Of a stretch of 64,000 nt of DNA, positions 28,240-36,119 are shown piece by piece. The notes under the pieces were generated by a model. It worked only from the letters and a program-made list of their open reading frames with translations. It was not told the origin of the DNA and searched no databases. The position numbers and the translations under genes are program-made. Source of the stretch: an uncultured Pelagibacteraceae bacterium (GTDB lineage Bacteria > Pseudomonadota > Alphaproteobacteria > Pelagibacterales > Pelagibacteraceae); NCBI GenBank assembly GCA_902576335.1, contig CACGVC010000004.1:62001-126000 (forward strand). Direction: 5' to 3'. Within the stretch, counting starts at the first letter, position 1. Each line of letters starts with the position of its first letter.

Positions 28240-29154
28240 TTGAAAAAAAAGATATTAATAATTTCTGGTGGTATTTCCAAAGAAAGAGTAATTAGTCTTG
28301 ATACTGGAAGGCAAGTAGCAAAAGAGCTAAAAAAAAATAATTATCAGGTAAAAATTACTGAACCGAATTACGAACTCTTTAAAACAATTAAATCTTTTAA
28401 ACCAGAAATTATTTTTAATGCATTGCATGGTCAATTCGGCGAGGATGGGTATATTCAGACAATTTTAGAAACTACCAGAATACCTTATACTCACTCAGGA
28501 GTAATCTCATCTGCTTTAGCTATGGATAAAGAGATATCTAAAAAAATTTTCAAAAAGAATAATATACTAACACCAAAACATTTTTGTTATTCATTTAACT
28601 TATCTAAAACTAATTTAATAAAGAAAATAGATAGAAAACTAAAATTTCCTGTAGTTATCAAACCAATAAATGAGGGGTCGAGCGTCAATGTTTTTATTTG
28701 CAGAAAATCAAATATTTATAAAAGATTGAATTTATTAAAAGAGTATAAAAAAATTATTATTGAGAAATATATCCCTGGTCGTGAAATTCAAGCTGCTATA
28801 ATTGGATCGAGTAAGCTGGGGGCCATTGAATTAAAGCCAAAAAGAAAATTTTATGATTATCAAGCTAAATATAATCCAAAGGCAAAAACTAAGCACATGA
28901 TACCTGTAGATCTAACTGAGAATAAATATAATCAATTAATGAATATAGCTTTAAAGGCTCACAAAATATTAAATTGCAGTGGTGTTACTAGATCAGATTT
29001 TAAATTTTTTAAAAATAAGTTTTACCTTTTAGAACTTAATACCCAGCCAGGAATGACAAAACTTTCTTTAGTGCCTGAAATAGCTTCATTTAAAAAAATC
29101 AGTTTTATAAAATTAATTAAGTTAATCTTAAAAAATGCAATTAAGGTTAAGTAA
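28240..29154 (+). CDS. ddl: D-alanine:D-alanine ligase
   Basis: Ddl makes the D-Ala-D-Ala dipeptide used by the MurF domain. The N-terminal block (IISGGISKERVISLDTGRQV) and NALHGQFGEDGYIQ are followed by the ATP-grasp motifs KPINEGSSVNV, ELKPKRKFYDYQAKY and ELNTQPGMT. The start codon is TTG at 28240, one base after the murB stop. The 3' end overlaps ftsQ by 20 bases. Confidence 0.95.
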   Translation: MKKKILIISGGISKERVISLDTGRQVAKELKKNNYQVKITEPNYELFKTIKSFKPEIIFNALHGQFGEDGYIQTILETTRIPYTHSGVISSALAMDKEISKKIFKKNNILTPKHFCYSFNLSKTNLIKKIDRKLKFPVVIKPINEGSSVNVFICRKSNIYKRLNLLKEYKKIIIEKYIPGREIQAAIIGSSKLGAIELKPKRKFYDYQAKYNPKAKTKHMIPVDLTENKYNQLMNIALKAHKILNCSGVTRSDFKFFKNKFYLLELNTQPGMTKLSLVPEIASFKKISFIKLIKLILKNAIKVK

Positions 29155-29809
29155 AAAAATATTATTATATATTTTTTTGATTATTTTTTTAAGTACTCTA
29201 AATAATAAATTCTTTTCTAAAATTAAATTTAAAACTATAGATAAAATTACGATAAAAGGATTAGAAGGAGAAGAAAAGCAAGATTTATTAAATAATCTTG
29301 AATTACTTAATTTAAAAAATATTTTTTTCTTAAATAAATATAAACTTATAAAAAATTTACAAGCTAACGAATTAATTGAAAATTATACTATATTTAAGAA
29401 ATATCCCTCATCAATAGAAATTAGAATTCATAAAACGAAATTTTTGGCTAATGTGTTTAAAGATGGAAAATCTTTTGTGTTGGGTTCAAATGGTAAATTA
29501 ATTCAGAGTGTTGAAAAAAATAATAATCTTCCAAATATTTTTGGGGATTACAATAAAGATTCTTTTTTTAATTTGCTAAAATCTATAAAAAAATCTAATT
29601 TTGAATTGTTTGAAATTAAGAACCTATATTTTTTTAAATCAGGTAGATGGGATATAGAAACTAATGACAATATGATTATTAAACTACCTAAAAAAAATTT
29701 AGAAGACTCACTAAATTTATCATTAGATTTAATTAACAATAACAAATTTAAAAATGTTAAGATTTTAGATCTTCGTCAGGACAAACAGGTTATACTAAAT
29801 GGAAAATGA
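29135..29809 (+). CDS. ftsQ: Cell division protein FtsQ
   Basis: FtsQ is a bitopic inner-membrane protein that bridges early and late division proteins. The 224 residues comprise a short cytoplasmic start, one membrane helix (ILLYIFLIIFLSTL), a POTRA-like segment (IDKITIKGLEGEEKQDLLNN with NELIENYTIFKKYPSSIEIRIHKT) and a beta domain ending KNVKILDLRQDKQVILNG. It is shorter than typical FtsQ but keeps the recognisable blocks. It overlaps the FtsA-like gene by 11 bases. Confidence 0.88.
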   Translation: MQLRLSKKILLYIFLIIFLSTLNNKFFSKIKFKTIDKITIKGLEGEEKQDLLNNLELLNLKNIFFLNKYKLIKNLQANELIENYTIFKKYPSSIEIRIHKTKFLANVFKDGKSFVLGSNGKLIQSVEKNNNLPNIFGDYNKDSFFNLLKSIKKSNFELFEIKNLYFFKSGRWDIETNDNMIIKLPKKNLEDSLNLSLDLINNNKFKNVKILDLRQDKQVILNGK

Positions 29810-30503
29810 TTTAAATTTTGAAGTTTTTTTATTTTTTAGCCCAGAAAAAATAATATTATCCGTTAACCGTAAAACTGACTTTAAGCTAATATTTAAAGAT
29901 GAAATTTTTTTGGAAAATGCTTCTACTCAACTTAGCTTTAATAAATTAGAATCTTTTCTTAATGAAAATATTTTCAAAGTAGAAAAAATTATAGGAAATT
30001 TCATTGAAAAAATAAATATAATAATAGACACAAGTGACTTTTTTAATCTACAAATTTCTATGAAAAAGGATAGTCATAATGAAAATATTAATTCTAGTAT
30101 AATTCTATACTTAATAAAAAGTGCCAAATATCAATGTGAAAAGACTATTCAGAACATGAGAATAATTCATATTTTAATTGATAATTATCTTATTGATAAT
30201 AATCATTTTGTAGATTTACCACCAAATCAAAAATGTAAAAATTTTTCTTTGGATATAAGTTTTATTTGTCTACCCAATGAACTAGTTAAACACGTTGAAA
30301 AAACATTAAAGAAATTTCAAATTTCAGTAAATCAAATTTTAAGTGCAAATTACATCGATAAATATGTGAATGATAGGGATATTAATTTTTTTGAGATGAC
30401 TAGTAAAATTATTAGAGGTTATAATAAAAATGAGGTGAAGTTAGTCAATAAAATATCGAAAAATAAGGGTTTTTTTGAAAAATTTTTTCATCTATTTAGT
30501 TAA
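29799..30503 (+). CDS. Shortened FtsA-like protein lacking the ATPase core
   Basis: The gene occupies the ftsA position between ftsQ and lpxC but codes for only 234 residues, against about 420 for normal FtsA. The middle portion aligns by eye with the FtsA SHS2 (1C) domain: IIHILIDNYLIDNNHFVDLP corresponds to the LHVIPQEYxIDxQxGI-type strand, and ELVKHVEKTLKKFQISVNQI to the NxVKAVExCGLxVDQL-type helix and strand. The sequence then stops matching exactly where the ATP-binding 2A/2B domains should follow. A roughly 35-residue linker ends in NKGFFEKFFHLFS, which looks like the amphipathic membrane-targeting helix of FtsA. The start at 29799 overlaps ftsQ. Homology is inferred from position and motif order. 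Confidence 0.72.
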   Translation: MENDLNFEVFLFFSPEKIILSVNRKTDFKLIFKDEIFLENASTQLSFNKLESFLNENIFKVEKIIGNFIEKINIIIDTSDFFNLQISMKKDSHNENINSSIILYLIKSAKYQCEKTIQNMRIIHILIDNYLIDNNHFVDLPPNQKCKNFSLDISFICLPNELVKHVEKTLKKFQISVNQILSANYIDKYVNDRDINFFEMTSKIIRGYNKNEVKLVNKISKNKGFFEKFFHLFS

Positions 30504-30565
30504 TCGTATTTTCTGGTAACATTTGTTGTATTCAAATTATTTCAGCTCAATAATAAAAGTATTTA

Positions 30566-31486
30566 GTGAAATTACTAACGCAAAAAACTGTTAAAAATCC
30601 TATAAATTTTAGTGGTGTTGGTTTGCACAGTGGAAAGATTTCAAATATTTCTTTAAAACCAACTGAACCAAATTCAGGAATAATTTTTAAAAGAACTGAT
30701 CTAAAAGTAAACAACATAGTTCTACCTAATTTTTCCAATGTCAATAATACTGTTCTTAACACTACTATTTGTAATGAATATGGTGTTAAAGTTTCTACTG
30801 TTGAACATTTAATGGGAGCATTGTTTGGTCTAGGAGTGGATAATGTCTTAATAGAAATTGATAATGAAGAGGTGCCAATTTTAGATGGTTCAGCTAAAGA
30901 ATTTATAGAAAAGATAATGTTGTCTGGACTAGAAAAAAGTGAAGTACCTATCAAGATTATTAAAATTAATAAAAAAGTAATTTATAAAGATAATGAAAAA
31001 TTTATATCGATTGAACCATCTAGATTAAGTTTAGAGATTGATTTTGAATTAAAATATCAAAATTCCGTAATTGGAACACAAAAAAATAAAGTAAACATCT
31101 ATGAAGATGATTTAAATGATATTTTTAATTCACGAACATTTTGCTTATACGAAGATGTAGAAAAAATTAGAGAAAAAGGCCTTGCAAAAGGTGGTAGTTT
31201 GGATAATGCCATTGTTGTTAAAGATGATAGAGTTTTAAATAAAGATGGTTTAAGAAATTCTTTGGAATTTGTTAATCATAAAATTCTCGATTGTGTGGGA
31301 GACTTATATACATCTGGTTACAGAATGGTAGCAAGTATAAAATGTTCTCAAGGTGGACATTTTATGACTAATCAACTACTCAAAAAAGTATTTGAAAATA
31401 AAGATAATTTTTCATTAATTGAAATTCAAGAGAGAAATCTTCCGCATTCATTGATAAATAAAAGATTATTTAGATCTATAGCTTAA
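30566..31486 (+). CDS. lpxC: UDP-3-O-acyl-N-acetylglucosamine deacetylase
   Basis: LpxC catalyses the committed step of lipid A synthesis, so the organism should make lipopolysaccharide. Motifs are INFSGVGLHSGKIS, the zinc ligand in STVEHLMGALFGLGVDN, LDGSAKEFIE, and the two further ligands in VNHKILDCVGDLY, with a final QGGHFMTNQLL segment. The start is a GTG at 30566. It lies 62 bases after the FtsA-like gene; a separate promoter in that gap is possible but not clear. Confidence 0.97.
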   Translation: MKLLTQKTVKNPINFSGVGLHSGKISNISLKPTEPNSGIIFKRTDLKVNNIVLPNFSNVNNTVLNTTICNEYGVKVSTVEHLMGALFGLGVDNVLIEIDNEEVPILDGSAKEFIEKIMLSGLEKSEVPIKIIKINKKVIYKDNEKFISIEPSRLSLEIDFELKYQNSVIGTQKNKVNIYEDDLNDIFNSRTFCLYEDVEKIREKGLAKGGSLDNAIVVKDDRVLNKDGLRNSLEFVNHKILDCVGDLYTSGYRMVASIKCSQGGHFMTNQLLKKVFENKDNFSLIEIQERNLPHSLINKRLFRSIA

Positions 31487-31531
31487 TATATTGTTCTTTT
31501 AAATTAATGTTTTAAATTATATAAAAGTTAA

Positions 31532-32380
31532 ATGTTAATTTTCAGGGCGCTATATTTTCTATTATCTTTATTTATTCTAGTTTCTTGCTCTAAAAATAAT
31601 ATTGAAAATTCAGTAATAAAAGAAAAAAGTTTAGAACTTCAAGTTTTAGAAGCTTATGACATTGGCAAAGATGCACTCGAAGGTGGTGATGTTTTGTATG
31701 CAGCAAAAAAATTTAATGAAGTTGAAACACTTTTTCCGCAATCTGATTGGGCTCCTAAATCTGCCTTAATGGCGGCTTACTCATATTATGTCCAAGATTA
31801 TTACAGTGACTCTATTGCTGAATTAGAAAGATTTATAAGAGTTTATCCTTATCATAAAGATGTTTCATATGCACATTACCTAATGGGTATATGTTACTTT
31901 GAGCAAATTGTTGATGAAAAAAAAGATTTGCAATCAATTAAGAATGCCAAAATAAAATTTGATTATGTCTTAAAAGAATATACTAATACAGAATATGCTT
32001 TAGACGCAGAATTCAAAATTAGTTTGATTAATGATATTTTAGCTTCCAAAGAAATGTATATTGGTAGATATTATTTTGAAAAAAAAAAATGGATATCGGC
32101 GATCAATCGTTTTAGGACTGTAGTAGATAACTATGATACAACAATCTATACTGCTGAGGCCCTACATAGATTAGTGGAAGTTCATTACACAATTGGCCTA
32201 ATTGATGAAGCAGAAAAATATGCACAACTTCTTGGTTATAACTATGGTTCATCCGAATGGTATCAAAATACTTATAGTTTGTTTAATAAGAATTATAAAA
32301 TAAGAAAAAAAAATAGACTCAGAGAAATAAAAAAAAAGAACAAAAAAGTATTAAAAAAATTTAGAACTCTTTTTGAGTAA
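31532..32380 (+). CDS. bamD: Outer-membrane assembly lipoprotein BamD
   Basis: BamD is the essential TPR lipoprotein of the BAM complex that inserts beta-barrel proteins. It has a lipoprotein signal with the lipobox LVSC (Cys near residue 20) and five degenerate TPR repeats, starting AYDIGKDALEGGDVLYAAKKF and including the typical AYYSYYVQDYYSDSIAELERF-type second repeat. The 282 residues fit the family. The lysine-rich C-terminal 30 residues are extended. ligA begins one base after the stop; recN, often found between bamD and ligA, is absent. Confidence 0.93.
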   Translation: MLIFRALYFLLSLFILVSCSKNNIENSVIKEKSLELQVLEAYDIGKDALEGGDVLYAAKKFNEVETLFPQSDWAPKSALMAAYSYYVQDYYSDSIAELERFIRVYPYHKDVSYAHYLMGICYFEQIVDEKKDLQSIKNAKIKFDYVLKEYTNTEYALDAEFKISLINDILASKEMYIGRYYFEKKKWISAINRFRTVVDNYDTTIYTAEALHRLVEVHYTIGLIDEAEKYAQLLGYNYGSSEWYQNTYSLFNKNYKIRKKNRLREIKKKNKKVLKKFRTLFE

Positions 32381-32381
32381 A

Positions 32382-34412
32382 ATGAAAAAAAAAAAAATTG
32401 AGAAAGAGTATAATGATAAAATTAAGAAATTAACCAAACTAAACAAATTTTATTATGAAAAAAATAATCCAATAGTTGACGACAGAGAATATGACGCTCT
32501 TAAAAAAGATATCTTAGAAATTGAGAGTAAATATTCTTATCTTAAAAGCAAAAATTCACCCTCTGTAATTGTAGGTTTTAAACCTTCTAAAAATTTTAGG
32601 AAAGTGCTACACAGAGTACCCATGCTTTCACTTGCCAACGCTTTTGATCAAGATGATTTGAATAATTTTGAAAAAAAAATTATGAATTATTTAAATCAAA
32701 GACATCGTACAGAAATTGAGTACAGCGCTGAACCAAAAATTGATGGAATTTCAGCTTCTTTATCATATAAAAATGGAAATTTTATCACTGGTTTATCTAG
32801 AGGAGATGGTAAGGAGGGGGAGGATATAACTGAGAATTTAAAAACTATAAATGATATTCCACAAAAAATTTTATCAAGAGATTTTCCGAGTGATATAGAT
32901 GTAAGGGGAGAAATATTTATTCAAAACAGCGATTTTAAAAAATTAGGGGATAAGTTTGCTAATCCTAGGAACGCTGCATCTGGTTCTTTAAGACAAAAAA
33001 ATTCACTTGAAACAAAAAAAATTCCTTTAAGATTTATTGCTTACACATTTGGTTATGAAAAAGGACTTACAATTAACAAACAAAGTGAATTTTTAGAAAA
33101 GCTAAAAGAATGGGGTTTTAAAACAAACCCTCTAAATAAAACTATTAAAGGTATTGAAAATTTAATGAAAAATTACAAAGAGATAGAAAATAAAAGAGGT
33201 AGTTTAGATTTTGATATAGATGGTGTTGTTTATAAAATTAATGACTTTAAATTGCAAAAAAGACTTGGCAATATTACTAATTCCCCAAGATGGGCTATTG
33301 CACATAAATTTTCTGCTAATAACGGTGTCTCAAAAATTGAAAATATAGAAATTCAGATCGGTAGAACTGGAGCACTAACTCCCGTAGCTAAAATTAAACC
33401 AATTAATATTGGAGGAGTTGTAGTATCTAACGCAACGTTGCATAATGAAGAAGAAATAATTCGAAAAGATATAAGAATAGGCGATACTGTTTTGATTGAA
33501 AGAGCTGGAGATGTAATACCACATGTTATTTCAGTGGATTTGAAACTCAGAAATAAAGAGTCAAAAAAATTTATATTTCCTTTAAAGTGTCCTTCTTGTG
33601 GATCGAAAACAATTAAAGAATATAATTCTATCACAAAAAAAGAGGATGCTGTAAGACGATGTACTAGTGTAGGTTTTGAATGTGAGAAAATTGCAATTGA
33701 AAAGATTAAGCATTTTGTTTCTAAAGAAGCATTTAACATAGATGGTTTTGGTAAGAAAATTGTTGAAAACTTTTGGAAATTAAATTTAGTCAGGCTACCA
33801 CAGAACATATTTACATTAGATTATTCTGTAATAGAAAGTTTAGATGGATGGGGAAAACAATCTGTTTCTAACTTAAAATACTCGATAGACTCAAAAAAAA
33901 CAATTCCTTTTGAGAAATTTATTTTTGCTTTAGGTATACGTCACATAGGTTTAGAGAATGCCAAGCTAATTTCAAAACATTTATTATCAATTAAAAATTT
34001 TATTTCATTAGGTAAGACAAAAAAATTTGATGATTTAATTAACATAGATGGCATTGGCGAAACGCAAATCAATTCGATAAAAAGTTTTTTTGTTAACAGA
34101 ACAAACTTAAAAGTATTGAATGACTTAAGTAGATTAATAAAAGTTAAAGATGCAATATTAGTAAAAAATAATGGTTTATTTAGTAATAAAACCTTTATGC
34201 TTACAGGAAAACTAGAAGGAATGAGTAGAGCAGAGGCGAAATCTTTAATTGAGGAAAATTCAGGTTCAATTATCAGCAATGTGTCAAAAAAATTAGATTA
34301 TTTGATAATTGGTGAAAAACCAACAAAAAGAAAAATAGAGGCAGCAAAAGATTTAAAAATAAAAATATTGTCCCAAGTGGAATGGTTAAAAATGCTTGAT
34401 AAAATCAGCTAA
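32382..34412 (+). CDS. ligA: NAD-dependent DNA ligase
   Basis: LigA seals nicks in replication and repair using NAD+. The Ia and adenylation domains contain YYEKNNPIVDDREYDALK and the catalytic lysine in EPKIDGISASL. They are followed by the OB fold, a four-cysteine zinc site (CPSCG and CTSVGFEC), helix-hairpin-helix repeats and a C-terminal BRCT domain (FMLTGKLEGMSRAEAKSLIE). ATG 32382 is preferred over an in-frame TTG at 32373 that overlaps bamD. The 3' end overlaps the convergent aminopeptidase gene by 27 bases. Confidence 0.97.
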   Translation: MKKKKIEKEYNDKIKKLTKLNKFYYEKNNPIVDDREYDALKKDILEIESKYSYLKSKNSPSVIVGFKPSKNFRKVLHRVPMLSLANAFDQDDLNNFEKKIMNYLNQRHRTEIEYSAEPKIDGISASLSYKNGNFITGLSRGDGKEGEDITENLKTINDIPQKILSRDFPSDIDVRGEIFIQNSDFKKLGDKFANPRNAASGSLRQKNSLETKKIPLRFIAYTFGYEKGLTINKQSEFLEKLKEWGFKTNPLNKTIKGIENLMKNYKEIENKRGSLDFDIDGVVYKINDFKLQKRLGNITNSPRWAIAHKFSANNGVSKIENIEIQIGRTGALTPVAKIKPINIGGVVVSNATLHNEEEIIRKDIRIGDTVLIERAGDVIPHVISVDLKLRNKESKKFIFPLKCPSCGSKTIKEYNSITKKEDAVRRCTSVGFECEKIAIEKIKHFVSKEAFNIDGFGKKIVENFWKLNLVRLPQNIFTLDYSVIESLDGWGKQSVSNLKYSIDSKKTIPFEKFIFALGIRHIGLENAKLISKHLLSIKNFISLGKTKKFDDLINIDGIGETQINSIKSFFVNRTNLKVLNDLSRLIKVKDAILVKNNGLFSNKTFMLTGKLEGMSRAEAKSLIEENSGSIISNVSKKLDYLIIGEKPTKRKIEAAKDLKIKILSQVEWLKMLDKIS

Positions 34413-36119
34413 CCATTTTTTTTCCTTTTTATTGAGATATTTTGTTAAGTTTAAATATATATTTAAGTGATAACTAAAAAGATAATCTTTTTCTTTTCTA
34501 GTTAGTAAGTCAAAATTTATTAAATCTATATCAATAGGCGCTAAAGTTAAATTTACAAAAGATAATTTTTGGTTTTTTTTTTTGATATATAAAAGATTTT
34601 CTATTCTTATACCAAATTTTCCTTTTCTATAATATCCTGGCTCATTACTTAAAACCATACCTTGTTGTAATTTTATTGTATTAAATTTTGAAAGTGCTTG
34701 TGGACCTTCATGAACATTAGAAAAAAAACCAACACCATGTCCTGTTCCATGATCATAATCGAGACCATTTTTTTTTAGGGAAGCTCTTGCTCTTTTATCA
34801 ATCAACCTACCATTGTAATGAGTTTTAAGATTTGAGGTAACAACGGCAATGTGTCCTTTTAAAACTTTTGTAAAAATATTTTTTATATAATTTTGAGGTT
34901 TAGAGAAACATATAGTTCTTGTCACATCAGTTGTACCATATTTATATTGACCACCAGAGTCGCATAAAAATAAATCCTTTTTATTAATTTTTTTTGTATT
35001 TTTTTTTGTTGCTCTGTAATGAATTATAGCTCCATTTGCTCCTGAGCCCGCAATAGTATTAAAACTTGGAAATAAATATTTTTTATTTTTTTTTCTATAT
35101 TTTTCTAATTTATTTTGTGCATCAACTTCAGTAATTTTTTTTCTGTTTGATACTTTTATCCAATAAAGAAACTTTGTTAAAGCTACTCCATCATCAATAT
35201 GTGTATCTATAATATTATTAATTTCACTTTCATTTTTGATTGATTTTAAAAGATATATTGGGTCATTTTTTTTAACAATTTTATGTTTTGAGTTTATAAA
35301 ATTTCTATAAAATATTGAACATGTTTTACTATCAATTATAAATTTACTAGTCTTAACTTTACTAAAAAAATCTTTTAATTTTTGTGGTTCTATTATTTGG
35401 TTATTCTTAATTTTTTTTTCTTTAATTAATTTATTCAGTTTTCGATTTTCACAAATGATAAAGATTTTTTTGTTTTTAGTTAACAGCAGACGACAGTTTG
35501 GTATAGGACTATTAGGATTGTCGTGACCTCTAATATTTAATAGCCATGCAACATTTTCTGATGCACTAATAAATAGATAATCTACTTTTTCTTTTTTTAG
35601 AATATTAGAAACTCTAGTAATTTTTTTCAGATGACTCTCACCTGCTACTGTTTCTTTTAATGAATAAAATGGCTTTATATAATTTAGAGATATTTTATGA
35701 ATTTTATCAATTAAATTATTTTTAATAATTTCAATTTTATTATATTTAAGAAAAAATTTATTTATTTGTTCTAGTGTAAATATTTTAGGGTCAATGCCGA
35801 GTGTAATATTTTTAAATAGATTACAATTTAAAAGTTCATTAAAATTTTTGATGATAAAATTATCGCCTGCTTCTATTTTGGCCTGAATAGTGTATCTCCC
35901 ATCTACAAATAGATAATTTTTATGTTTCAAAATTACAGCATAGCCTGCTGAACCACTAAAATTTGAGATTGTTTTTAGTCTATTATTATTGGAGTATTCT
36001 GAAAAAAATTCGTCATTTTTGGGTATTACGTATCCGTCAATTCCAAGATAATTAAATTTTTTTTTTAATCTATTTAGCCTTTTTTTAATCATTTTAATTT
36101 TTTTTGATATCTTATCCAC
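34386..36119 (-). CDS. pepP: Xaa-Pro aminopeptidase (aminopeptidase P family)
   Basis: This metallopeptidase removes N-terminal residues preceding proline. The large form (577 residues) has two creatinase-like N-terminal domains, starting GIDGYVIPKNDEFFSEY, and a pita-bread catalytic domain. The metal ligands are in FLCDSGGQYKYGTTDVTRTI (two Asp), DHGTGHGVGFFSNVHEGPQ (His), SNEPGYY (Glu) and FGIRIENLLYI (Glu). It overlaps the 3' end of the upstream helicase gene by 31 bases. Its own 3' end runs 27 bases into ligA on the opposite strand. Confidence 0.94.
   Translation of the reverse strand: MDKISKKIKMIKKRLNRLKKKFNYLGIDGYVIPKNDEFFSEYSNNNRLKTISNFSGSAGYAVILKHKNYLFVDGRYTIQAKIEAGDNFIIKNFNELLNCNLFKNITLGIDPKIFTLEQINKFFLKYNKIEIIKNNLIDKIHKISLNYIKPFYSLKETVAGESHLKKITRVSNILKKEKVDYLFISASENVAWLLNIRGHDNPNSPIPNCRLLLTKNKKIFIICENRKLNKLIKEKKIKNNQIIEPQKLKDFFSKVKTSKFIIDSKTCSIFYRNFINSKHKIVKKNDPIYLLKSIKNESEINNIIDTHIDDGVALTKFLYWIKVSNRKKITEVDAQNKLEKYRKKNKKYLFPSFNTIAGSGANGAIIHYRATKKNTKKINKKDLFLCDSGGQYKYGTTDVTRTICFSKPQNYIKNIFTKVLKGHIAVVTSNLKTHYNGRLIDKRARASLKKNGLDYDHGTGHGVGFFSNVHEGPQALSKFNTIKLQQGMVLSNEPGYYRKGKFGIRIENLLYIKKKNQKLSFVNLTLAPIDIDLINFDLLTRKEKDYLFSYHLNIYLNLTKYLNKKEKKWLADFIKHF

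Noticed and set aside
32380..32382. Missing recN between bamD and ligA as evidence of a deletion
   Set aside because: The two genes abut cleanly with no remnant, and recN may simply lie elsewhere or be naturally absent; nothing in this sequence shows a deletion event.
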